Source: G963662675 sp963662675 (lineage in GTDB: Bacteria; Bacteroidota; Bacteroidia; Bacteroidales; Prolixibacteraceae). Taken from it: a DNA stretch of 64,000 bases. Both the position numbers and the translations under genes were made by a program. The stretch spans positions 744,001 to 808,000 of the forward strand of contig CAXXHP010000004.1 in the NCBI GenBank assembly GCA_963662675.2. Reading direction: 5' to 3'. The notes under the pieces are model-generated. The model was not told where the DNA came from and did no database searches. It saw nothing but the letters and a program-made list of their open reading frames with translations. Shown one piece after another: positions 1 to 9,428 of the stretch. Positions within the stretch are counted from its first letter, which is position 1. Every line of letters begins with the position of its first letter.

Positions 1-224
1 TATAAAACCGGATAATCTTTGCTTGAGACATCATAATCTGGAGGGAGATAAATGGAATAATGCATATCCAGTTGAAGGATTTCACTAGGAATAATTTCAC
101 TTTGCACAACTGTACCACGTGGAATTATTACAGTATCCGCTATAATTCCTTCTGTTTCTTTGTTGCAAGACAATAAGACAGATAGAAAAATTAATATAAA
201 TATGAAGGAATGTCGTTTAGGCAT
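1..224 (-). CDS. Partial lipoprotein, esterase-like (5' end of gene only)
   Basis: Only the first 74 codons lie in the window; the gene runs off the left edge. The ATG at 224 opens MPKRHSFIFILIFLSVLLSC, a basic start, a hydrophobic stretch and a lipobox (LLSC), so it is a predicted lipoprotein. The following segment reads YSIYLPPDYDVSSKDYPVLY, the form that opens many alpha/beta-hydrolase esterases of the EstD/CE1 type (Y-x-[IV]-YLPxxY...YPVLY). The catalytic triad is outside the window, so the enzyme class is inferred from this motif alone. It lies downstream of the SusC/SusD genes on the same strand, separated by a strong terminator, and might process material imported by that system. Confidence 0.6.
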   Translation of the reverse strand, partial: MPKRHSFIFILIFLSVLLSCNKETEGIIADTVIIPRGTVVQSEIIPSEILQLDMHYSIYLPPDYDVSSKDYPVL

Positions 225-345
225 TGTCTGCAAATAAATGAACTGTTCTCTACTTGAATAGTAAATTCTAACAAAAAGGCTTAAAAAATAAATCAAAAAT
301 TAACATACCGTTCAAAAATCTCTTCTTATATAAATCAAATGAAAA

Positions 346-415
346 AGAAGAAAGGATTAATCCTATCACTAAGGGGTAGAGTATAGATCCCCTTAGTAAA
401 TAAGATTAATCCTTT
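346..415 (-). terminator. Nested hairpin after the susD-like gene
   Basis: Two nested inverted repeats lie just past the SusD stop. The outer arms are AAAGGATTAATC (351-362) and GATTAATCCTTT (404-415). The inner arms are ACTAAGGGG (368-376) and CCCCTTAGT (389-397). On the minus strand the stem is followed by CTTCTTTTTC. It is a likely intrinsic terminator separating the Sus transcript from the esterase-like gene. Confidence 0.7.
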
Positions 416-423
416 ACTATAGT

Positions 424-2022
424 TTAGTACCCTGGATTTTGATGACCTTCCATCTCTGTATTTACGGTCATTTCATATTCAGGTATAGGCAATAATTCAT
501 TTTTACCTTGCTCGTAACCGGCACCAGCAGGTGTATAATAACCACCTGAGCCGTTTGGAACTTGTTTTCCTTGATCTTTAAGTGCTTCATAAGCATCACC
601 CCAACGTTGTAAGTCCATATAACGCTGACCTTCCATGGCAAGTTCAAGTTTTCTTTCCAATTTTATATCCTCAAATAAATCGTCACCAGAAGTCGAAACT
701 GGATCTAAGGAAACTCTATCCCTAACCTTGTTCACAAACTCTCTTGCTTTTTCATCATCAGGTGAAGGTTTACGGTTATATGCTTCAGCTGCCATTAATA
801 GAACATCTGCATAACGAATCATCCGGACGTTAGTTCCGACATTAGAAAATTGGGTCCATCCATCAGCCCCACTACCTTCAGATGAGTAGCCAAGATATTT
901 CAAATCGATATAACCATCAGATCCATAAGGAACAAATCCTGCAGGAGTTAGGTATTTGCCACCCATTGCTTCAAGTTCGTCTGGCCCCAAAACTGTTGAA
1001 CTACCTCTTACATTATCACCTGCATCAACATAGGCATCATACAATGCTTTATGTGGATTGATAAAACCCCAGGCATACGGGAAAAGATCGAGTGCACCGT
1101 AAACAGGAAATGGCAAATATTCAGGACGAGGGCCATTCATTACAACCCAGCCGCCAAGGCCACTTTCTGCACCAAAAATGCTAGCATAATTTAAAGTGGA
1201 TGCATAATTCAATTCAAACACTGATTCCACACCATATTCCGAGTCTTTTCTTAAAACCTTTGCAAAATCAGGATAAAGATCGTATTCACCCGAATCAATC
1301 ATTATTTGAAAAACGGCTGCAGCTTCGGTAAATTTTTCCTGAAATAAATAATGTCTACCCAACATAGCCTGAACAGAACCTTTGCTTAACAATTGGCTAT
1401 ATTCACTCGGCATTTGACTACTTACTTGAAGCACAGCTATCGCTTCTGTAAGATCTTTTTCAATTTGAGCATTAATTTCTGCTATAGGCGTACGAGGTTG
1501 ACTATACTCTTCAGGATTTAATTCATGAAGAATCAGAGGAACTTCTCCCCACATATTTGCTAAGTAGAAATATGCATATCCTCTTAATGCCTTAGCCATT
1601 GCAACAAACATTGTTTTTTCTTCAGTATCAGGATCTGTATTGTCAACAACCAGATTTGACCTGTTTATGGCGTTGTACATCCAAGAATAATAACTTCTAA
1701 TAGCACTCGTAGTAGGAGTAAAACGATACTCATTTATCTCTTCCAAAGTACCACCGTTATCTCCACGTGCTCCTCCGCCAGCATAAGCCTCATCAGATAA
1801 TGCCTGCTGCATGTATAGGTAGTTAAATCCCATTCCGCCTTGCCATTCATCAAAAACAGCCATTAATGCTTCGAATACCTGATCATCAGTCTGATAAAAT
1901 GATTCTACTGTTTGTACCCCTCGCTGATCATACTCCAAAAAATCTTCTGAACAACCGAAGGCGAACAAAACGATCAGAATAAATATCTTCGAAAAGTTAT
2001 ATTTCATTGCTTTCATATTCAT
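424..2022 (-). CDS. SusD/RagB-family outer-membrane nutrient-binding lipoprotein
   Basis: 532 aa, the usual size of SusD-family proteins, which sit on the cell surface as a lid over a SusC channel and capture glycans or peptides. The N-terminus has a hydrophobic segment ending FAFGC, a lipobox-like sequence, so the mature protein should be lipid-anchored. The middle has the TPR-like SusD helices (e.g. AMAKALRGYAYFYLANMWGE), and the C-terminus has the SusD signature RYADVLLMAAEAYN, then RKLELAMEGQRYMDLQRWG and the family ending xNPGY. Three Met codons (residues 1, 3, 6) could start it; M6, giving MKYNFSKIF, makes the most compact signal. It follows a susC-like gene by 16 nt and is probably cotranscribed. 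The substrate cannot be read from the sequence. Confidence 0.93.
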   Translation of the reverse strand: MNMKAMKYNFSKIFILIVLFAFGCSEDFLEYDQRGVQTVESFYQTDDQVFEALMAVFDEWQGGMGFNYLYMQQALSDEAYAGGGARGDNGGTLEEINEYRFTPTTSAIRSYYSWMYNAINRSNLVVDNTDPDTEEKTMFVAMAKALRGYAYFYLANMWGEVPLILHELNPEEYSQPRTPIAEINAQIEKDLTEAIAVLQVSSQMPSEYSQLLSKGSVQAMLGRHYLFQEKFTEAAAVFQIMIDSGEYDLYPDFAKVLRKDSEYGVESVFELNYASTLNYASIFGAESGLGGWVVMNGPRPEYLPFPVYGALDLFPYAWGFINPHKALYDAYVDAGDNVRGSSTVLGPDELEAMGGKYLTPAGFVPYGSDGYIDLKYLGYSSEGSGADGWTQFSNVGTNVRMIRYADVLLMAAEAYNRKPSPDDEKAREFVNKVRDRVSLDPVSTSGDDLFEDIKLERKLELAMEGQRYMDLQRWGDAYEALKDQGKQVPNGSGGYYTPAGAGYEQGKNELLPIPEYEMTVNTEMEGHQNPGY

Positions 2023-2038
2023 ATTTTTATTTAATTAA

Positions 2039-5000
2039 TTAAAAGGAAATTGTTGCACCTAACAAGAATGTTCTTGTATAAGGATACATCCCACGGTCAA
2101 TTCCAAGGCTGTTAACCTCACTAGCTCCAACTTCCGGATCAACTCCTGGATATTTTGTAAAAGTATGAAGATTCTCTACAGATACATAAATTCTCGCATT
2201 TGACATTTTTGCTTTACTGATCATGCTCTTAGGTAATGTATAACCTAGTTGAATTTGTTTAATTTTCAAATAATCGCCATCAAAAATCATCAAATCACTA
2301 TGCCATGCATTTGATTCTGTTCCTGCAAAAGGCATTGTTGCATCAGTATTAGTAGGTGTCCATCTATCTTCGAAATACACTTGTAATTTATTAAAATTCA
2401 AGCGGTCAGTTCTTACCATACCCAACATCACGTCATGACCAGTTGCTCCTTGCATGAATGCTTTAAAATCAAATCCTTTATATGCAAGATCAATGTTTAA
2501 GCCAAACATTGTTGTTGGAATTCCACTACCAATGTAAGTTTTATCTTCAGAACCTACGGTAGTTACAGTTTCACCAGCCCTATTTATATATAGCGGATTT
2601 CCTGTTTCAGGATCAATTCCATCGGTTTTATAACCATAAAAATACCAAATTGGATTTCCTACATCAAAACGAGTAGCAGATTCAAGGTTAATTACAGCAC
2701 CAGTAAGATATGGCTGATTTGGGTTCATATACGTTACTTCGTTGTGCAGGGTAGATAAGTTTGCACTTATGCTATAATTAAAATCACGTATGCTGTTTCT
2801 GTAGCTTAAGTCAAATTCAAAACCACTGTTTTCAACATTACCCGCATTTACAGTTGTCGCTTCATTACCTGCAATTAAAGGAGGTGTACCTAACGTCAAC
2901 AAATCTTTGGTTTTTTTAATGTAATAATCCACTGAGAAAGTGATACGATCCTGAGCTGCTCTCAACTCTAAACCGATATCGGTTTGCTCACTGGTTTCCC
3001 ATTTCATGCTGAAATTACTCAGGTTGCCAGGTGCTGTAGCTGTTCCTAAGCTCGCATTATCACTAGTTTCATAATATGCATATGCACCTGTTGTAGAAAG
3101 AGGGGCTCCATATTGGAAATCTCCCAAATTGGACAAACTACCATTTTGCCCCCAGCTACCACGTAATTTTGCAAACGAAATTATTGATCCCTCAGGGAAG
3201 AATGACTCATTTGAAAGCACCCAACCACCGGAAACTGCAGGGAAAATACCCCAACGAGTATCAACTGGTAAAATATCAGAACCTGCTCCGTCACGACGTA
3301 AACTAAACTGGAACAGATACTTGTTGTCGTAATCGTAGTTTACACGTCCGAAATAAGAAACTTTACGAGAAAGGACTCTTGAACCGCCCACATTGTCAGA
3401 AGGATTGGCTGCGAGATAATCAAGGTCATCGTAAAGTTGACTATCATTTGTTAATGGTCCACCGTCTGCACTAAGTACATTTATCTTATTTTCTGAAGAT
3501 GACATACCTAGAAGGAATGTTGCATTGTGCTTGTCAAATGATTTATTATAAATGGCAAAATTTTCCCACTCCCAAAATGTAGTCAATCTAGTTGATTCGC
3601 TTATACTTGACGATAAATTATTCGTATTACCATCATAATAAAATACAGGATTATAAGTGTGATTGCGGTTTGAATTAACATTACCCCCAAACCTACTTGT
3701 TATGTTTAATCCTTCAATTGGTGCAAATTCAACAAATATATTACCAAAGAGATTATTCCTTTCACTTAATGGATAAGTTTGATCTCTGGTTACAAATGGG
3801 TTTGCAGTACTAGACACATATTGTGAAACACCATAATAATTCCCCTGCTCATCTTTCAAATAATTATAACCTTCTGCAATATTAGTTTGCATAGTAGATG
3901 AAATCTCACTTTCCGATGTATATATCGCCGGAGTAAGAGGATCCAACATGAGTGCACTCGTAATTACTGAAGAATATTCACTATTCTCAGAAATAGCTTT
4001 AAGACTTGTTTTAGAGAAAGTAATGTTATGACCAACTTTCACCCAATCATTCATTTTGTAATCAGAATTGAACATAAACGTGTAACGTTTATATTGGTCT
4101 TTATCACCCACAACAACACCATCTTGATCTAGATATGAAGCAGAAAGGGCAAAAGATCCACGATCGCTTCCACCAGTAAATGAAAGATAATGTTTCTTCG
4201 TTGGTGAAGGTTCAAATATTTCATCCTGCCAATCCGTATCGTAAGTGTCACTTAGAGCTGATGCAGGTAAAGTACCAGCTTCAGTCATATACGTTTTATA
4301 ATCAGCGGCATTTAACACATCAATTTTACGAGCTTGCGCTTGAATGCTGTGTTGATATTCATAAGTAATCCGACCTTTACCAACTACACCAGATTTTGTA
4401 GTAACTAAAACTACCCCATTAGCTCCTTCTGCACCATAAATAGCAGCAGATGCAGCATCTTTCAATACTTCCATGCTCTCAATATCGTTTGGATCAATTG
4501 AGCTTAGGTTTTCAACCTTGGTACCATTTACGATATAAATAGGTTCTGAAGATCTGTTTGATCCATAACCCCTAATACGGATATTCATACCAGCTCCGGG
4601 AGCTCCAGAACTTTGAATTACCTGTACTCCAGAAGTACGTCCTTGTAACGCCTGCTCTGCACGAGATATTGACTGATTCATTAAATCTTCCGACTTAACA
4701 CTTGATATTGAACCTGTTACAACGCTCTTTTTCTGAACCCCATACCCAATTGAAACAACTTCCTCAAGGCCAATTGTTTCTTCTTCCAATTCAATGTTTA
4801 TGGTAGTCTTGCCAGCGACAGAAACTTCCTGAGATTTCATCCCAACAAATGAATAAACCAAAATTGCAGATTCATTGGCTATCTGAAGTGTGTAATTTCC
4901 ATCCATATCTGTTATCGTTCCATCCGTAGTTCCCTTTGAAACGACAGTAACTCCTGGTAATGGATCTCCATTTACATCAGAAACATTTCCTGTTATTTCT

Positions 5001-5206
5001 TTCTGCTGTCTTGATGATCCCAAAAGTTCATTGGATGAATTCCCAGATTTTAAGTTTCGTTCTTTATCCTGAGAGTTGGAGCTATCTGCATAAGCAGAGC
5101 TAATTCCAATGCAAAGAAATAAGATAAGAACCTTAGAAACTTTAATAAAAAATGAAATCTGCCTCTTTCTCGAATGAGAAAAGACAGTAGAGCTACATTC
5201 TTTCAT
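2039..5206 (-). CDS. SusC/RagA-family TonB-dependent outer-membrane receptor (partner of the adjacent SusD)
   Basis: 1055 aa. After a cleavable N-terminus there is a carboxypeptidase-D-like beta-sandwich (about residues 68-150, with VNGDPLPGVTVVSKGT), then the TonB plug (from VVSIGYGVQKKSVVTGSISS through ALQGRTSGVQVIQSSGAPG and PNDIESMEVLKDAASAAIYG), then a 22-strand-type barrel ending in ATISF with a terminal Phe. It forms the TonB-powered channel for the substrate bound by SusD. It has no N-terminal STN signalling domain, unlike its paralogue at 5916-9230, so it should transport without signalling to FecR. The two receptors are very similar from the CarboxypepD domain to the C-terminus, pointing to a tandem duplication. 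Confidence 0.94.
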   Translation of the reverse strand: MKECSSTVFSHSRKRQISFFIKVSKVLILFLCIGISSAYADSSNSQDKERNLKSGNSSNELLGSSRQQKEITGNVSDVNGDPLPGVTVVSKGTTDGTITDMDGNYTLQIANESAILVYSFVGMKSQEVSVAGKTTINIELEEETIGLEEVVSIGYGVQKKSVVTGSISSVKSEDLMNQSISRAEQALQGRTSGVQVIQSSGAPGAGMNIRIRGYGSNRSSEPIYIVNGTKVENLSSIDPNDIESMEVLKDAASAAIYGAEGANGVVLVTTKSGVVGKGRITYEYQHSIQAQARKIDVLNAADYKTYMTEAGTLPASALSDTYDTDWQDEIFEPSPTKKHYLSFTGGSDRGSFALSASYLDQDGVVVGDKDQYKRYTFMFNSDYKMNDWVKVGHNITFSKTSLKAISENSEYSSVITSALMLDPLTPAIYTSESEISSTMQTNIAEGYNYLKDEQGNYYGVSQYVSSTANPFVTRDQTYPLSERNNLFGNIFVEFAPIEGLNITSRFGGNVNSNRNHTYNPVFYYDGNTNNLSSSISESTRLTTFWEWENFAIYNKSFDKHNATFLLGMSSSENKINVLSADGGPLTNDSQLYDDLDYLAANPSDNVGGSRVLSRKVSYFGRVNYDYDNKYLFQFSLRRDGAGSDILPVDTRWGIFPAVSGGWVLSNESFFPEGSIISFAKLRGSWGQNGSLSNLGDFQYGAPLSTTGAYAYYETSDNASLGTATAPGNLSNFSMKWETSEQTDIGLELRAAQDRITFSVDYYIKKTKDLLTLGTPPLIAGNEATTVNAGNVENSGFEFDLSYRNSIRDFNYSISANLSTLHNEVTYMNPNQPYLTGAVINLESATRFDVGNPIWYFYGYKTDGIDPETGNPLYINRAGETVTTVGSEDKTYIGSGIPTTMFGLNIDLAYKGFDFKAFMQGATGHDVMLGMVRTDRLNFNKLQVYFEDRWTPTNTDATMPFAGTESNAWHSDLMIFDGDYLKIKQIQLGYTLPKSMISKAKMSNARIYVSVENLHTFTKYPGVDPEVGASEVNSLGIDRGMYPYTRTFLLGATISF

Positions 5207-5239
5207 AAATTTAAGTTTTTAGTTTGATGAATAAATTTT

Positions 5240-5301
5240 ACTCCCCAAAAGGAGTTAGATTTGTTTTCAATGAACCGACTGATGCTGCTACATTGGTCGG
5301 T
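5240..5301 (-). promoter_or_regulatory. Two-stem leader element upstream of the second susC-like gene
   Basis: The 5' leader of the SusC gene at 2039-5206 contains a hairpin ACTCC/GGAGT (5240-5255), the sequence ATTTGTTTTC (5259-5268, plus strand) and a second stem ACCGAC/GTCGGT (5274-5279 and 5296-5301). The same order and spacing recur before the other SusC (9316-9378), with different paired bases. It may be a structured mRNA leader or a protein-binding site. The function is not known. Confidence 0.45.
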
Positions 5302-5915
5302 ATTTTTTTGAAAACGACAAGTGATCTTAATGTTTACATAGGCAATGTTTATATAATTAGTTATTTAGTTACTTCTATATTATTATAATTAAATTAATTT
5401 GTGCTTCATTTTTGCAGTCTATTATCAACCTCTTCAAATCAAACAAAAAAGAAATTCGCCTTACTACTCTAAAAACCTGAAACATAAACCAGAACAAACC
5501 ACCCCATTTACTAACATCAATTATTTATGTGGCTATTGTTTTTCACACACTCTTAATTCAAACATTCCATTTTATGTTCACTGAAAAAACATTCTATTCC
5601 TCTCTCAATTATCCAGTTTGTTTTTAACTCAACTACCTTGAGAGACAACACTATATGCATAAGAACTTTTCGCCAATTCTATAGACAGTTAAATCAAGTT
5701 TTTCTAACTAATTATGAAATAAGATGAAGGAGGCATTCTGGTCATCAATATCGCTGAAACCATACCGAACCAATGTTCAAATAAACGCAGTATAAGTGTC
5801 AAGCATTATTCTTGTAAATAGGTTAATGTGAGCTATCTCATCACCCACAAAACCAATAGAGTTCTATGATTTAAGTAAAGGGAAAGTCAATACCCGATTT
5901 CTTTAATAAGTCAAT
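5302..5915. other. Non-coding interval between the two susC-like genes
   Basis: About 610 bp of AT-rich DNA between the SusC leader element and the stop of the upstream SusC paralogue. I see no convincing reading frame. A SusD gene would be expected after the upstream SusC (5916-9230), and none is present. If one was deleted, nothing recognisable remains. Promoter elements for the downstream SusC/SusD pair should lie near 5302-5400, but I could not pick a clear box. Confidence 0.5.
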
Positions 5916-8900
5916 TTAGAAGGAAATTGTTGCTCCAAACAGATAAGTTCGGCAGTATGGATACATTCCCCGGTCAATCCCAAGGCTGTTAACACTTGAA
6001 CTACTCCCCACTTCCGGATCGGTTCCCGGATACTTGGTGAAGGTATGTACATTCTCAACTGAGAGATACACTCTCGCATTTGAAATCTTTATTTTATTAG
6101 TCAATCTCTGAGGGAATGTATAGCCTAACTGAATTTGTTTTATTTTCAGGTAATCTCCATCAAAAATCATTAAATCGCTGTGCCAGGCATTAGACTCGGT
6201 AGCCGCAGAAGGCATGCTTGCATTGGTATTTGAGGGAGTCCAACGATTATCAAAAAAAAGTTGCATTTTATTATAGTTCAATCGATCTGTCCTAACCATC
6301 CCTAACATAACATCATGTCCCGATGCACCTTGCAAGAAGGCAACAAAATCAAATTCCTTATAAGAAAGGTTAATATTTAAGCCATATGTTGTGGTTGGAA
6401 TACCACTACCTATATACTGCTTATCTGCAGAAGTTACTGTCGTTACCGTCTCTCCACTAGTATTGACATACAAGGGGTTTCCTGTATCCGGATTAATACC
6501 ATTGGTTTTGTAACCGTAGAAATACCAAATTGGATGACCAACATCAAATCGCGTTGCATATTCAAGATTTATTTGTGCACCATTGAGATACGGTGAATTC
6601 GGGTTCATATATGTGACTTCATTATGAAGCGTTGCCAATGACCCGTTGATACTATATTTAAAATCATGTCCCCAGTTCCGATAACCCAGCTCAAATTCGA
6701 AACCACTGTTTTCAACATTACCTGCGTTTACAGTTGTTGCATCATTTCCCGTAATCAATGGAGGAGTCCCATCTGTCAGTAAATCCTTGGTTTCTTTCAA
6801 GTAGTAATCCATAGAGAAAGTAAGCTGGTTATTTATAGCACGTAACTCCATGCCTATATTTGTTTGCTCACTGGTCTCCCATTTTAAACTCTTGTTAATT
6901 AAGTTTCCCGGGGCAGTTGCATTTCCCCAAACCAGACCATCTATCGATTCAAAACTTGGATATGAACCTGTGGTAATAAGATCTGCTTGATATTGATACC
7001 CTCCCAGATTAGACAAACTACCATTCTGCCCCCAACTTGCCCGAATTTTTGCAAAAGAGATGAGCGATTTCTGAGGAAAGAATGACTCCTTAGAAAGTAC
7101 CCACCCACTAGATACTGCAGGAAAAATTCCCCAACGTGTATCTTCCGGCAAAATATCAACACCGGCACCATCTCTTCGTAAACTAAACTGGAAAAGATAC
7201 TTAGCATTAAAATCATAATTCAGACGACCAAAATAGGACGTCTTACGAGTCATTGTGCGACTCCCTCCAACATTATCTGACGGATCAGCTGCAAGAAAAT
7301 CCAGATCATCATAGAATTCACTGTCTGTTGTTAACGGACTTCCATCGGCATACAAATTATTAAGTTTGTTTTCTGATGATGACATCCCCAACAAGAAGGT
7401 TGCATGGTGCCTACCAAACGATTTTATATATGTTGCAAAATTTTCCCACTGCCAATAAGTAAGCATACTAGATGTTTCAACAACTAATGATGTTTTTCTA
7501 TTTGTTGATGCATCATAATAATAGGCCGGCCCATAAAAGTGAAATCGGTTGGCTATGAAGTTACCTCCCACCCTGCTTGTAAAACTTAAATCTTTAAATG
7601 GAACGAGTTCAATAAAGACATTCCCCAAAAGTTTATTGTTTTCATTATTAGGAGAAGTTGCATCTCTTGCAACAAATGGGTTAGCTGTTTCCGAAACATA
7701 TTGAGATACACCATAATATTGACCCTGCTCATTTGCCAGATAATTATACCCCAGATCTATATTTGACCGCATAACTGCAGACATTTGGTATCCATGGGTA
7801 TATTCAACAGGTGTTAATGGATCTAACATAAGCGCACTGGTAATTACAGAAACATATTCGCTATTCTCAGCTACTGATTTTAATTTGGTTTTAGAGAAAG
7901 TAACGCTATGTCCTACCTTAGCCCAATTGTTCAGTTTATAGTCGGAGTTAAACATGAACGTGTAGCGCTGGTATTTATCTTTATTGCCGACGACTACACC
8001 ATCCTGATCAAGATATGAGGCTGAGAGTATAAAAGTTCCCTTTTCGCTACCACCTGTAAATGACAAGTAATGTTTTTTTGTCGGTGATATTTCAAATATC
8101 TCATCTTGCCAATCCGTGTTAAAGTCACTTGCATTTGCTGACGATGGCAGAGTACCAGCCTCCTCCATATATGTTTTATAGTCTGTCGCATCAAGAACAT
8201 CAAGTTTACGAGCCATTCTTTGAATGCTATATTGATACTCGTATGTTATTTGTCCTTTACCTATTTTGCCACTCTTGGTTGTAACCAAGACCACTCCATT
8301 TGCTCCTTCAGATCCATAAATGGCAGCCGATGCTGCATCTTTCAGCACCTCAATGCTTTCAATGTCATTCGGATCAATATCACTCAAACTGCTAACACGG
8401 GTTCCATTCACGATGTAAATTGGCTCTGAAGATTTGTTTGAACCATAACCGCGAATACGAATATTGACATCGGCACCGGGAGCTCCTGAGCTTTGAATCA
8501 CCTGAACTCCGGGAGCACGCCCCTGTAAAGCTTGCTCTGCACGATAAATAGAGGAGTTCTGCAAGTCTTTCGAATTAATGCTGGAAATAGAACCAGTTAG
8601 TACACTCTTATTAATATAGCCATATCCAATAGAAATAATTTCATCAAGCCCTATTGTCTCTTCAGCCATCTTAATGTTTATCGTAGTTCGATCTGCAACA
8701 GAAACTTCCAGAGTTTTCATCCCAACAAATGAAAAAACCAAAACTGCAGAATCGTCAGACACACGAAGAATGTAAGCTCCATCACTTTCTGTCAGCGTTC
8801 CATTTGTAGTTCCTTTTTGTATAACTGTAGCCCCATATAGCGGATCTCCATAAGCATCCAGAAGCTTCCCTTTCACTTCTTTTCCTTGTTGTGAAGGAGG

Positions 8901-9230
8901 CAATTCTATGCTCTGTAATATTTCTTTTTCTTTCGGTATAATTACAATTTGTCTTCCAATGATTTTATAATCAAGTTCTATATCCGCAAAAATAAGATCT
9001 AAAATTTCCACGACTCGTTTTCCTTCAATATTAGCGGAAACCTTTCGGTCTAAATTGGCCAAATTATCTTTATACAGAATAATAAATTTGCTTTGCTTCT
9101 GAATAATATCAAAAACTTCCCGAATAGATAAATCGTCAATATCTAAGGTTAGTCTAGTATCTTGAGCATACGAATTGCCAGAAAGAGCAATTGTTATTCC
9201 AAAGAAAAAAAATAGAATATAGGTCTTCAT
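5916..9230 (-). CDS. SusC/RagA-family receptor with N-terminal STN signalling domain
   Basis: 1104 aa. Signal peptide MKTYILFFFFGITIALSGNSYA, then an STN (secretin/TonB short N-terminal) domain at about residues 26-100 (LTLDIDDLSIREVFDIIQ... VEILDLIF... IIGRQIVI), a CarboxypepD-like domain (about 118-200), the plug and the barrel, ending ATISF. In FecA-like transducers the STN domain contacts a FecR-type anti-sigma factor in the periplasm. Here a fecR gene and an ECF sigma gene lie immediately upstream, so this copy is probably both transporter and signal receiver. It has no SusD of its own and may share the one at 424-2022. Confidence 0.94.
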   Translation of the reverse strand: MKTYILFFFFGITIALSGNSYAQDTRLTLDIDDLSIREVFDIIQKQSKFIILYKDNLANLDRKVSANIEGKRVVEILDLIFADIELDYKIIGRQIVIIPKEKEILQSIELPPSQQGKEVKGKLLDAYGDPLYGATVIQKGTTNGTLTESDGAYILRVSDDSAVLVFSFVGMKTLEVSVADRTTINIKMAEETIGLDEIISIGYGYINKSVLTGSISSINSKDLQNSSIYRAEQALQGRAPGVQVIQSSGAPGADVNIRIRGYGSNKSSEPIYIVNGTRVSSLSDIDPNDIESIEVLKDAASAAIYGSEGANGVVLVTTKSGKIGKGQITYEYQYSIQRMARKLDVLDATDYKTYMEEAGTLPSSANASDFNTDWQDEIFEISPTKKHYLSFTGGSEKGTFILSASYLDQDGVVVGNKDKYQRYTFMFNSDYKLNNWAKVGHSVTFSKTKLKSVAENSEYVSVITSALMLDPLTPVEYTHGYQMSAVMRSNIDLGYNYLANEQGQYYGVSQYVSETANPFVARDATSPNNENNKLLGNVFIELVPFKDLSFTSRVGGNFIANRFHFYGPAYYYDASTNRKTSLVVETSSMLTYWQWENFATYIKSFGRHHATFLLGMSSSENKLNNLYADGSPLTTDSEFYDDLDFLAADPSDNVGGSRTMTRKTSYFGRLNYDFNAKYLFQFSLRRDGAGVDILPEDTRWGIFPAVSSGWVLSKESFFPQKSLISFAKIRASWGQNGSLSNLGGYQYQADLITTGSYPSFESIDGLVWGNATAPGNLINKSLKWETSEQTNIGMELRAINNQLTFSMDYYLKETKDLLTDGTPPLITGNDATTVNAGNVENSGFEFELGYRNWGHDFKYSINGSLATLHNEVTYMNPNSPYLNGAQINLEYATRFDVGHPIWYFYGYKTNGINPDTGNPLYVNTSGETVTTVTSADKQYIGSGIPTTTYGLNINLSYKEFDFVAFLQGASGHDVMLGMVRTDRLNYNKMQLFFDNRWTPSNTNASMPSAATESNAWHSDLMIFDGDYLKIKQIQLGYTFPQRLTNKIKISNARVYLSVENVHTFTKYPGTDPEVGSSSSVNSLGIDRGMYPYCRTYLFGATISF

Positions 9231-9315
9231 AAATTTTAAAAAACGATTTCCCTTTGCACAAAATAAGAATAGTAATTCATCTTACATCCATCATAAAATT
9301 AAGTTTTTATTCAAC

Positions 9316-9378
9316 AAATAAGCTCCAATAGGAGCTTATTTGTTTTCGTCCTGCTAACCAGACTACACTTTGGTCAAC
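9316..9378 (-). promoter_or_regulatory. Two-stem leader element upstream of the STN-type susC-like gene
   Basis: The leader has a strong hairpin with arms AAATAAGCTCC (9316-9326) and GGAGCTTATTT (9331-9341), overlapping ATTTGTTTTC (9338-9347), followed by a stem GCTAACC/GGTCAAC (9353-9359 and 9372-9378, with G-T pairs). The layout matches the leader at 5240-5301. The stem sequences differ but pairing is kept, which favours a conserved structure over leftover identity from duplication. Confidence 0.45.
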
Positions 9379-9428
9379 TTAATAGGTAAAAAAATCAATT
9401 GAATGTGCTTTCTTTTCTATACCATGTA

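Noticed and set aside
5399..5584. 61-codon plus-strand frame between the susC genes
   Set aside because: No homologous-looking motif, no promoter or leader context, and a composition (many Asn, Lys, Tyr, His, Cys) typical of translated AT-rich spacer.
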